Below the pieces are notes generated by a model. It was not told the DNA's origin, made no database searches, and saw nothing but the letters and a program-made list of their open reading frames with translations. The position numbers and the translations under genes were made by a program. From assembly GCA_002507205.1 (NCBI GenBank), contig DAZF01000080.1, positions 1-7,339 of the forward strand: a stretch of DNA of 7,339 nucleotides, written 5' to 3'. This document shows, one piece after another, positions 1 through 5,393 of this stretch; position 1 is the first letter of the stretch; each line of letters begins with the position of its first letter. The DNA is from Methanolobus sp. UBA32. GTDB taxonomy: Archaea; Halobacteriota; Methanosarcinia; Methanosarcinales; Methanosarcinaceae.

Positions 1-10
1 CGTATATATA

Positions 11-35
11 CCTTCCGAATCAGGAGATTCGAAGG
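11..35. repeat. Bulged 10-bp inverted repeat (hairpin)
   Basis: CCTTC (11-15) pairs with GAAGG (31-35). After one unpaired C at 16, GAATC (17-21) pairs with GATTC (26-30), closing on a 4-nt AGGA loop. It directly follows the TATATATA run at 3-10 and is followed by CAAAAG rather than a T-run, so it is not a classic terminator. It could be the 3' hairpin of something upstream of the window or an RNA-processing structure. Confidence 0.5.
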
Positions 36-81
36 CAAAAGATGGACCAGTTAAAGAAGTACACTCATCTAACCTCCACCC

Positions 82-106
82 GGATTATAACTTTATGTTT
101 TAATCC
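82..106. repeat. Hairpin with 9 paired positions and one mismatch
   Basis: GGATTA (82-87) pairs with TAATCC (101-106). Past a T-T mismatch (88/100), AAC (89-91) pairs with GTT (97-99) around the loop TTTAT. A short T-run (114-118) follows. It sits in the gene-free left flank, and its role is unknown. Confidence 0.45.
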
Positions 107-332
107 TATATGGTTTTTACGGTCGATGAATATCCGCCAACTTAAAGGTGCCGTTTTAAGCAAGCACCCCCCATGTCGGACGGGATTCTATACATCCACA
201 CTATTGCATATAAAACTAACGTATTTAATTAATTTTTTTACCATATAAATCATACATAGTAGTACAAATAACACAACACCCATAAAGCAGGAGCTAAAAA
301 ACAAACCACAAGCAGAGATACGCAAGCTTTAA

Positions 333-340
333 CAATATAA
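333..340 (+). promoter_or_regulatory. Candidate TATA box of the aIF1A operon
   Basis: An AATATAAG-like element lies about 44-50 nt before the proposed aIF1A start, which would place transcription start near 360-366 and give a leader of roughly 20 nt carrying the ribosome-binding site. A second TATA-like element (ATATAAAT, 243-250) further upstream would give a leader of about 110 nt. The choice between them cannot be made from sequence alone. Confidence 0.35.
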
Positions 341-372
341 GTGACATAGCAGTACACAAAATCATATTAAAA

Positions 373-380
373 GAGGGATC
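373..380 (+). promoter_or_regulatory. Ribosome-binding site deciding the aIF1A start
   Basis: GAGGGATC matches the archaeal Shine-Dalgarno core GAGGTGATC apart from one missing T. The GAGG core ends 7 nt before the CTG at 384, an ideal spacing. No ATG, GTG or TTG occurs in frame between the upstream stop (342-344) and the ATG at 486, so this site is the main argument for a CTG start. Confidence 0.6.
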
Positions 381-383
381 TGT

Positions 384-701
384 CTGCAATACAGCAAGAA
401 GAACAGTAATGTAGATACCGCAGAGGTTACAAGAGTTCGCACGCCCAGAAAAGAAAATAGTGAAATACTCGCCATCGTAGAAAGTATGCTTGGTGCAAAT
501 CACGTAAAACTGAGATGCTTAGACGGCGTTGTAAGAATGGGAAGAATTCCCGGATCCATGAAAAAGAGAACATGGATACGAGAAGACGACATTGTAATCG
601 CAGTCCCGTGGGACTTCCAGAATGAAAAAGCTGATGTAATATGGAAATACACCAGACCACAGGTAAACTGGCTGGAGCGCAAAGGATACCTGAAAGGGTA
701 A
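384..701 (+). CDS. eif1A: Translation initiation factor aIF1A, probable CTG start
   Basis: This is the archaeal homologue of eukaryotic eIF1A and bacterial IF1. It binds the A-site of the small ribosomal subunit and helps recruit initiator tRNA and select the start codon. From the proposed CTG the protein is 105 residues, the usual size for the family. A basic N-terminal tail (about residues 1-22, including [10 protein letters not shown] at 14-23) leads into an OB fold (about 25-98) with the hallmark stretches [11 protein letters not shown] (47-57) and [13 protein letters not shown] (64-76), and a C-terminal [10 protein letters not shown] (96-105). Starting at the first in-frame ATG (486) would give only 71 residues and remove the conserved basic tail and first strand, so that start is rejected. 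ATT at 366 (111 residues) is a less likely alternative. It is the first gene of an operon with RIO1, 8 nt downstream. Identity is near certain; the start is less so. Confidence 0.9.
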   Translation: MQYSKKNSNVDTAEVTRVRTPRKENSEILAIVESMLGANHVKLRCLDGVVRMGRIPGSMKKRTWIREDDIVIAVPWDFQNEKADVIWKYTRPQVNWLERKGYLKG

Positions 702-709
702 AAAGGAAT

Positions 710-1519
710 ATGAAAAAAGAAGTAACCAAAAAAGTAGAACGTATCGACACTGAAGTCGACAGGTTGCGCATGAGACGCAAGGACACAGATACACTCAAAG
801 TAACAGATAATGTATTCGATGACCCCACTCTGAAAACTCTATACACCCTGTCCAGCAAAGGAATACTCAAAGCAATGGGCGGACCCATCAGCACAGGAAA
901 AGAAGCAAACGTATTCCTAGCAGAAGGAGAAGGCAAAGACATTGCAATTAAGATATACAGAATATCATCAAGCACCTTCAACTCAATGGAAGACTATATT
1001 CTGGGAGATCCACGTTTCAGAAATGTAAGACATTCAAAACGAGACATCATTTTCGCATGGACGAAAAAAGAGCAGCGGAACCTTATTCGTGCAAAAGAAG
1101 TAGGCATTCGCGTACCAGAACCCATTGTTGCCGAACGTAATGTCCTCGTAATGGAATTCATGGGAGAAAATGAGAAACCATACCCCCAATTGAAAGACAT
1201 CCGTCTTGAAAAGGAAGGGGCTAAGACAGTATATGACACTATTATAAAGAATATAGACCTGCTGTACAAAGAAGCAAACCTGGTACATGGAGATCTGAGT
1301 GAATACAACATATTAATGGTACCTGAAACAAACGACCCCATATTCATAGATATGGGCCAATCAGTCACCAGTGAACATCCCCGCTCAAGAGAATTCCTAC
1401 TAAGAGACATAGAGAACATTGTACGTTTCTTCAAAAAATACGGCATTGATGAAGATCCGCAGGAGTTGTATTCATCAATCAGGAATAAAGAAGAGAAAAC
1501 GCAAATTATTGATTCATAA
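710..1519 (+). CDS. rio1: RIO1-type serine protein kinase/ATPase
   Basis: RIO1 is an atypical kinase that acts mostly as an ATPase releasing late assembly factors from the pre-40S/30S subunit. From ATG 710 it has 269 residues, close to the usual archaeal length of about 260. The motifs are an N-terminal helical part, the nucleotide-binding loop STGKEANVF (61-69), the ATP-contacting lysine in IKIYR (K81), the hinge MEFMG (148-152), the catalytic loop LVHGDLSEYN (191-200, base D195) and the metal-binding IDMGQS (213-218, D214). It lacks the activation and substrate-binding segments of ordinary kinases, as expected of RIO proteins. The start at 710 is preferred because an A-rich AAGGA precedes it and it clears the aIF1A stop by 8 nt; the in-frame ATG at 641 lies inside aIF1A. 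Co-transcription with aIF1A and the KH protein supports a role in small-subunit maturation. Confidence 0.93.
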   Translation: MKKEVTKKVERIDTEVDRLRMRRKDTDTLKVTDNVFDDPTLKTLYTLSSKGILKAMGGPISTGKEANVFLAEGEGKDIAIKIYRISSSTFNSMEDYILGDPRFRNVRHSKRDIIFAWTKKEQRNLIRAKEVGIRVPEPIVAERNVLVMEFMGENEKPYPQLKDIRLEKEGAKTVYDTIIKNIDLLYKEANLVHGDLSEYNILMVPETNDPIFIDMGQSVTSEHPRSREFLLRDIENIVRFFKKYGIDEDPQELYSSIRNKEEKTQIIDS

Positions 1520-1538
1520 TTATCAAAGGTAGATCTAT

Positions 1539-2075
1539 ATGACACATATCAAAGTTCCTAAAGACAGGGTTGGTGCCATTATTGGACCAAAAGGCCGCGT
1601 CAAAGAAATCATAGAAAACAAATCAACAGCTAAACTGGATATCGACAGTGAAAACGGAACTGTTGAGATTATTCCCGGTGATGACCCTGTTGGCGCAATG
1701 AAAGCAGCAGATGTAGTAAATGCAATTGCCAGAGGATTCAACCCGGACAAGACATTTACAATGTTTGACGATGATCTGCTAATGCTTGAAGTAATTGACA
1801 TCTCCAAACATGCAAATACGCAAAAAGACCTGCTTCGCCTTAAAGGAAGAATCATTGGAAAAGGCGGAAAGACAAGAGAAATAACTGAAAGACTGATTGG
1901 TATAAAGATGTCAGTCTATGGAAAAACAGTGAGTGTAATAGGCACCCCTGAACAGAACCAAATAGCAAGAACATCCATTGAAATGCTCATAGAAGGAGCA
2001 AACCACGGAAGCGTTTACAGCTATCTGGAAAAGAAGAGAAATGAACTACTTCAATCTCAGCTTGACCATTACTAA
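1539..2075 (+). CDS. Two-KH-domain RNA-binding protein, Dim2/Pno1 (Krr1-like) homologue
   Basis: This is the archaeal counterpart of Dim2/Pno1, which in eukaryotes binds the 3' end of small-subunit rRNA and works with RIO kinases and the Nob1 nuclease; that role is transferred here by homology. The protein has 178 residues. KH domain 1 spans about 3-65 with the GxxG loop GPKG (16-19). A linker carries GFNPDKTF (67-74). KH domain 2 spans about 83-152 with GKGG (107-110) and the following KTREI. A charged C-terminal helix (about 158-175) ends the protein. Both GxxG loops are intact, so both domains should bind RNA. A ribosome-binding site AAAGGT (1525-1530) lies 8 nt before the ATG, and the gap to RIO1 is 19 nt. 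The same three-gene grouping recurs in archaea, which supports the assignment. Confidence 0.9.
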   Translation: MTHIKVPKDRVGAIIGPKGRVKEIIENKSTAKLDIDSENGTVEIIPGDDPVGAMKAADVVNAIARGFNPDKTFTMFDDDLLMLEVIDISKHANTQKDLLRLKGRIIGKGGKTREITERLIGIKMSVYGKTVSVIGTPEQNQIARTSIEMLIEGANHGSVYSYLEKKRNELLQSQLDHY

Positions 2076-2076
2076 G

Positions 2077-2096
2077 AGGATACAGTAGTATATCCT
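2077..2096. terminator. Weak hairpin after the KH gene, possible 3' end of the operon
   Basis: AGGATA (2077-2082) and TATCCT (2091-2096) form a 6-bp inverted repeat with an 8-nt loop starting 2 nt after the KH stop codon. There is no long T-run directly after it, so it may be an mRNA 3'-end structure rather than a terminator, or chance. Confidence 0.25.
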
Positions 2097-2097
2097 A

Positions 2098-2109
2098 CGA
2101 AAAATATTA
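2098..2109 (+). promoter_or_regulatory. Candidate BRE/TATA promoter of the DUF1614-like gene
   Basis: CGAAAAATATTA resembles a purine-rich BRE followed by an archaeal TATA box. Transcription would start around 2130, giving a leader of about 15 nt that contains the ribosome-binding site AGAGGT (2133-2138) 6 nt before the ATG at 2145. This supports transcription independent of the upstream operon. Confidence 0.45.
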
Positions 2110-2144
2110 ATAGCCTTGACTCCTAATTTACCAGAGGTAAACAG

Positions 2145-2840
2145 ATGAGAGGATATACCAACAGTTCCGAAATAAGAACGTATGCAGCTTTTGTATTGAT
2201 CTTACTTCCTACAGCAGCCCTTTGCTACAAGGGGCAGCTATCCCTCGGAACAATTGGTTCTGTACCATTGATGATATTCCTTTTTTCAATGATATGCGGC
2301 TCTATTATAGAAATACCGGTAACAAGCTTCCGTTCTAGAAAACCAGAGCAACTTTTTAAATATGCACCCATTCTTGAAGATATCTATTCTGTACCAATGG
2401 TAAAAGAACTGAGCATTGGAAAAGAAAGAGTTTTTGACACAACGCTCACAGTAAATCTGGGAGGGGCAATATTACCTGCCCTTGCAACAATTTACCTATT
2501 ACTGACGCAACCTAACAATACAGCTCTTGAAATAATGCTCATAGTAGTAGTTGCAGTGATTTTACTATCCGAAATAATGGCAGGAATAGGAACAATAATA
2601 CCTGAATACATAGGATTAATAGCACTTCCGTTTGCACTCATAGTCGCACCGGGCAACGCAGCATCCATCACATTCATTGCCGGAGTAGGCGGCATACTTA
2701 TTGGCAATATAATATCAGTTATAACCTTTAATAAAGAAAGGACCGGCAGTGCCTTTATGAGTATAGGAGGAGCAGGCACTTTCAAGTCAATATATGTAAC
2801 GACAATAATTGCCAGTTTAGTTTCATATTTCATCCATTGA
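2145..2840 (+). CDS. Multi-pass membrane protein, DUF1614-like
   Basis: This 231-residue integral membrane protein has no known reaction. About seven hydrophobic segments are visible, near residues 12-29, 37-59, 105-121, 129-150, 155-169, 173-194 and 214-230, with a hydrophilic charged loop at 60-100 that probably faces the cytoplasm. The VNLGGAILP (103-111) and IGGAGTFKSIYVTTIIA (207-223) stretches resemble conserved glycine-rich motifs that I associate with the DUF1614 family; this is from memory and not a search result. Length fits the family. It has its own candidate promoter and a good ribosome-binding site, and its last 18 bp overlap the 3' end of the opposite-strand KaiC-like gene. It could equally be described simply as a conserved archaeal membrane protein; no transporter or enzyme signature is evident. 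Confidence 0.75.
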   Translation: MRGYTNSSEIRTYAAFVLILLPTAALCYKGQLSLGTIGSVPLMIFLFSMICGSIIEIPVTSFRSRKPEQLFKYAPILEDIYSVPMVKELSIGKERVFDTTLTVNLGGAILPALATIYLLLTQPNNTALEIMLIVVVAVILLSEIMAGIGTIIPEYIGLIALPFALIVAPGNAASITFIAGVGGILIGNIISVITFNKERTGSAFMSIGGAGTFKSIYVTTIIASLVSYFIH

Positions 2841-3728
2841 CATACCCAGCCTCTCTGCCCGACGCTTCTCAATCCGGTCCTGTAAGACTTTTGAAGGAAT
2901 GTTAAGAGCCCTGTATTTAGCTATCCCATTATTCGTGAAGCGGAATGGCTGTGGAGTATGATCCACACGTGTAGCCCTCATTTTTTGAACGGCCATCACC
3001 GGCATAGGAGTCGTGTCAATGTCATTTGTCTGAATAAAATCAAGAAAGATAACGCCATCACCAAGAAAATCAAAATCATCATATTGCTTTGTTTCAATAC
3101 CATGTGACTTTTCAGTTACAAGAATAGCAGTAGTCAGATTCTTTTTCAACACTCTGTGAAGACCACGCCAAGATGCAGAAGTTCTGAATTCCCCCGGAGC
3201 AGTGAGAACGTTCATAGAATCAAAAACCACCCTATCAGGCTTATGAGTGTCCAGTATTTCCATCATTTCTTCAGAAGTCAGCATGGAAATGCCAAATATC
3301 TCAAGATAACCATCATCAATGTACTTGCCAACATCCCATCCAAATCGTGCAAAGTGTTGAACAAGCTGCTGTGCCCTTTCTTCAAATGAGAAGAAAATAC
3401 ACCTTTCACCACTTTTCACACCATCCATCAGATATTGCATCGACAGAGTAGTCTTTCCAGTCCCCGGAGGACCAGTTACAACTACAGCAAATCCTTTAGG
3501 GAATCCACCTTCCAGAAAATCATCCATTCCAGGAATACCAGTAGGGACTCTTTTGATCAGGCGATCGATATTCTGAGTATCGAGTTTGGCTTTGAAACGT
3601 GTAGAATCAAGATTAAGAAGTGCTTTTTCCAGGACAACATTTTTTGCGCCGAGCTCCTTCTCATATCTCTCAAGGATTTTTATCGCATCTGCGCTTAATG
3701 TAGTATGAATTGGGAATTTTGTTTTCAT
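2823..3728 (-). CDS. KaiC-family RecA-like ATPase with RHH-like N-terminus
   Basis: This soluble protein of 301 residues has a single KaiC/RadA-type P-loop ATPase domain (about 60-275). The Walker A motif is GPPGTGKTT (86-94), the catalytic acidic pair lies in FFSFEE (112-117; E116, E117), and Walker B is RVVFDSMN (166-173, D170). The KMRATRVDHTPQPFRF stretch (249-264) matches the C-terminal strand region of KaiC domains. Residues 5-42 (strand PIHTTL, helix SADAIKILERYEKELG, turn AKN, helix VVLEKALLNLD) look like a ribbon-helix-helix fold, suggesting DNA binding or dimerisation. The C-terminus is a basic helix (about 279-294). Single-domain KaiC-like proteins are common in archaea and mostly uncharacterised; a circadian role should not be assumed. 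ATG 3728 is preferred over the adjacent GTG at 3731 because of the GGTGG upstream, but the two cannot be separated firmly. Confidence 0.85.
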   Translation of the reverse strand: MKTKFPIHTTLSADAIKILERYEKELGAKNVVLEKALLNLDSTRFKAKLDTQNIDRLIKRVPTGIPGMDDFLEGGFPKGFAVVVTGPPGTGKTTLSMQYLMDGVKSGERCIFFSFEERAQQLVQHFARFGWDVGKYIDDGYLEIFGISMLTSEEMMEILDTHKPDRVVFDSMNVLTAPGEFRTSASWRGLHRVLKKNLTTAILVTEKSHGIETKQYDDFDFLGDGVIFLDFIQTNDIDTTPMPVMAVQKMRATRVDHTPQPFRFTNNGIAKYRALNIPSKVLQDRIEKRRAERLGMSMDEI

Positions 3729-3738
3729 CACACCACCG

Positions 3739-3748
3739 TATGTACATA
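3739..3748. promoter_or_regulatory. Palindrome TATGTACATA, possible operator of the KaiC-like gene
   Basis: A perfect 10-bp palindrome lies between the candidate TATA box (3755-3768) and the start codon (3728), close to the expected transcription start. Its position would suit a repressor site or self-regulation by the RHH-like domain, but a short AT-rich palindrome can arise by chance. Confidence 0.25.
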
Positions 3749-3754
3749 ATATGG

Positions 3755-3768
3755 CATTATATATTTAA
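3755..3768 (-). promoter_or_regulatory. Candidate TATA box of the KaiC-like gene
   Basis: Read on the minus strand, TTTAAATATATAAT lies 27-40 nt upstream of the start codon. It predicts a very short leader of about 10 nt, just enough for the GGTGG ribosome-binding site. It also separates this gene's transcription from that of dihydroorotase upstream. Confidence 0.45.
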
Positions 3769-3811
3769 AGTGTTATGGTAATGTGGACATACATAAAATA
3801 TTATGAACATA

Positions 3812-5173
3812 TCACTCAGATACAAATCCTTTTCCACGAAGGAAATTGCCGCGGCCTCTTGATGCCATTATATCCCCATCCCATACCACTTCACCTCTTG
3901 CTATAGTATATTCCGGGAAGATCCCATCCATACCCTCATACGGCGTCCATCCTGCCTTACTATGAAGATTATCACCTTTTATCTCAGTAACATGCCCCGG
4001 GTCGACGACGATAATATCAGCATCATATCCTTCGGCAAAAACACCTTTTGAATACCGGTTAAGACCAGACATCCTTGCAGGATTCTTACTGGTCACATCT
4101 ATCATGCGCCCCAGAGGAAGCAAATTCCTCTTAACTGCAACAAGCATCAATGGCATTAATGTTTCCACGCCAGGAACACCTGATGGAGCACTTTTTATAT
4201 CAACATCCTTTTCAGCTTCCGTATGTGGCGCATGATCAGAGGCCACTACATCCATAGTTCCATCATTAAGCGCATTCAGAAGCATTTTGACACTTCTGCG
4301 GTCCCTGAGGGGAGGATTCATCCTGCCAAATGACCCCAGTCTTTCCCAATCCTTAGTAGAAAGGAATAGATGATGCGGCGCAGCCTCGCTTGTTATAGTA
4401 GGGGACACACCACCTTTTGTAGCAAAATATCGCTCCTTGCGCAAAAGTCCAACAGATTCAAAAGCACTTATATGACAGAAATGTGCTTTAGCACCATTCT
4501 TTTTTATTAATTCGATGGCTTTTTCAACAGCAAAGGCTTCACAAAGATTAGGACGGGCCTTTGAGTGAGACTCCGGAGACATGTCATTTTTCAGGAAAGC
4601 TTCACATTCGAGCCTTATTTTATCATCTTCAGCATGGATACATGCAAGTGCATCAAGCTCTTTAAGCACAGCCAGCGCCTCATCGAGGCATTTTTCATCT
4701 ATATTCAAAGCACCTGTGGATTCAGCCATGAAGATCTCACCAAAGGCAGTTGCCCCAAGCTTCCACAACTCAGGCAATTTTTCAATGTTGCCCGTAACCC
4801 CCCCGTAAAGCCCGAAGTCCACAATTGAATTACGGTTTGCGACCTTTCTTTTATCCTTGAACGATTTGCGATCAATGGTCGGAGGAATAGTATTGGGATG
4901 ATCAATAACAGTCGTTATTCCACCTGCTGCAGCTGAACATGAACCCGTATACCAGTCTTCTTTTTCAGTCATACCCGGGTCCCTGAAATGGACATGAACG
5001 TCAATCCCCGCAGGTAGTGTCAATGCACCTTTTGCATCGATGGTCTGGTTCAATCTCTGGACATCTATCTCTTTAGATATTTTTATTATCTTGCCATCCT
5101 CTATCAGGACTTCGGCTGGCTGAAGATAATTATTGACGAAGACTTTTGTGTTCTTGATCAGAATATCAGGCAT
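3812..5173 (-). CDS. pyrC: Dihydroorotase (EC 3.5.2.3)
   Basis: This cytoplasmic amidohydrolase interconverts N-carbamoyl-L-aspartate and L-dihydroorotate, the third step of de novo pyrimidine synthesis. Its 453 residues fit a class I (long) enzyme. It shows an N-terminal composite beta-sandwich part (about 1-50), the metal and substrate motif DVHVHFRDPG (58-67; H60, H62, R64), DHPNT (91-95, N94), IHAED (179-183, H180), FCHIS (232-236, H234), RMNPPLR (284-290) and the catalytic ASDHAPH (311-317, D313), with SGVPGVET (331-338) after it. At the place of the usual bridging carboxy-lysine (FK-FM pattern) the sequence reads FGEIFMAEST (144-153), giving Glu146. The start is ATG 5173 with AGGA 4 nt upstream. 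It is divergent from pstS and not clustered with other pyr genes in this window. Hydantoinase or allantoinase is less likely given the RMNPPLR and DHAPH context. Confidence 0.93.
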   Translation of the reverse strand: MPDILIKNTKVFVNNYLQPAEVLIEDGKIIKISKEIDVQRLNQTIDAKGALTLPAGIDVHVHFRDPGMTEKEDWYTGSCSAAAGGITTVIDHPNTIPPTIDRKSFKDKRKVANRNSIVDFGLYGGVTGNIEKLPELWKLGATAFGEIFMAESTGALNIDEKCLDEALAVLKELDALACIHAEDDKIRLECEAFLKNDMSPESHSKARPNLCEAFAVEKAIELIKKNGAKAHFCHISAFESVGLLRKERYFATKGGVSPTITSEAAPHHLFLSTKDWERLGSFGRMNPPLRDRRSVKMLLNALNDGTMDVVASDHAPHTEAEKDVDIKSAPSGVPGVETLMPLMLVAVKRNLLPLGRMIDVTSKNPARMSGLNRYSKGVFAEGYDADIIVVDPGHVTEIKGDNLHSKAGWTPYEGMDGIFPEYTIARGEVVWDGDIMASRGRGNFLRGKGFVSE

Positions 5174-5240
5174 AGTGTCCTATATTCTATTGGAGGTATA
5201 TGCCCTTTATGATAGCGCCCACCAAGTCAGACTCGTCTTA

Positions 5241-5268
5241 TAGTATATAGATATATAGCTAATATATA
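5241..5268 (-). promoter_or_regulatory. AT-rich TATA cluster, candidate pyrC promoter
   Basis: Repeated TATATAG-like units (CTATAT on the minus strand) offer several overlapping TATA boxes. The one nearest pyrC (about 5241-5250) predicts transcription start near 5215 and a leader of about 40 nt. The units could also serve the divergent pst side. A partly complementary pair (TTGGAGG 5190-5196 and CCACCAA 5219-5225) falls within the predicted leader. Confidence 0.35.
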
Positions 5269-5272
5269 GATT

Positions 5273-5281
5273 CAGTACTCA
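5273..5281 (+). repeat. CAGTACTCA direct repeat, copy 1
   Basis: An identical 9-mer occurs at 5362-5370, 89 nt away. This copy lies about 20 nt upstream of the candidate pstS TATA box and contains the palindromic core AGTACT. It is a possible binding site for a phosphate-responsive regulator. Confidence 0.35.
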
Positions 5282-5300
5282 AACAGATAAACTGTAGAGA

Positions 5301-5307
5301 TATATAT
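5301..5307 (+). promoter_or_regulatory. Candidate TATA box of the pst operon
   Basis: TATATAT preceded by GAGA predicts transcription start near 5330 and a leader of about 60 nt before pstS. The palindrome TGTACA (5308-5313) touches its downstream edge. Phosphate regulation is expected from the genes it serves; no archaeal Pho box can be called with certainty. Confidence 0.4.
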
Positions 5308-5361
5308 TGTACAGACATAATCCTTATGTATTGATTTTGTTATGATTCACTGACAAGTAAA

Positions 5362-5370
5362 CAGTACTCA
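5362..5370 (+). repeat. CAGTACTCA direct repeat, copy 2
   Basis: This is the second copy of the 9-mer, lying within the predicted pstS leader 10 nt before the ribosome-binding site GGTGA (5381-5385). Together the copies bracket the candidate promoter. Confidence 0.35.
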
Positions 5371-5393
5371 TTAACAAAATGGTGAATTAGAAC

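Larger units (their letters stand above)
1..383. other. Gene-free left flank and leader region with several inverted repeats
   Basis: No convincing protein gene is visible here. The only sizeable open frame (42-248, 68 codons) has no recognisable motif, has a composition that looks like translated AT-rich spacer, and lacks a ribosome-binding site. What can be seen is a TATA-like run at 2-10, a bulged hairpin at 11-35, a hairpin at 82-106 (GGATTA/TAATCC with one T-T mismatch, then AAC/GTT around a 5-nt loop), overlapping alternative pairings at 141-168 (CTTAAA/TTTAAG and GGTGC/GCACC), a G+C-rich patch at about 130-185, and a run of seven T at 233-239. After the T-run the sequence becomes A-rich, with TATA-like elements leading into the aIF1A gene. 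The first part could hold a small non-coding RNA ending at the T-run, or just the tail of an upstream transcript; neither is established. Confidence 0.5.

Noticed and set aside
42..248. 68-codon plus-strand open frame in the left flank
   Set aside because: It has no ribosome-binding site, no recognisable motif and an unconvincing composition, and it covers AT-rich sequence with inverted repeats.
641..709. Longer RIO1 start at ATG 641
   Set aside because: It would overlap the end of aIF1A by about 60 nt and add a tail without family support; ATG 710 gives the normal length and a ribosome-binding site.
427..981. 184-codon minus-strand open frame across aIF1A and RIO1
   Set aside because: It lies antisense to two certain genes. 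Its Ser/Leu/Phe-rich product is the usual shadow of a lysine- and glutamate-rich gene.
994..1545. 183-codon minus-strand open frame within RIO1
   Set aside because: It is a shadow of the RIO1 coding frame; the composition is unlike the neighbouring proteins and no domain is evident.
3792..3805. CATAA-AATA-TTATG inverted repeat after pyrC as a terminator
   Set aside because: Five A/T-dominated base pairs are too weak to separate from chance in such an AT-rich spacer.
5200..5250. 16-codon plus-strand micro-ORF after GGAGGT (5192-5197)
   Set aside because: The Shine-Dalgarno is only 2 nt from the first ATG, and the frame lies before the pst TATA box on the plus strand, so it is probably not transcribed. 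The product has no recognisable feature.
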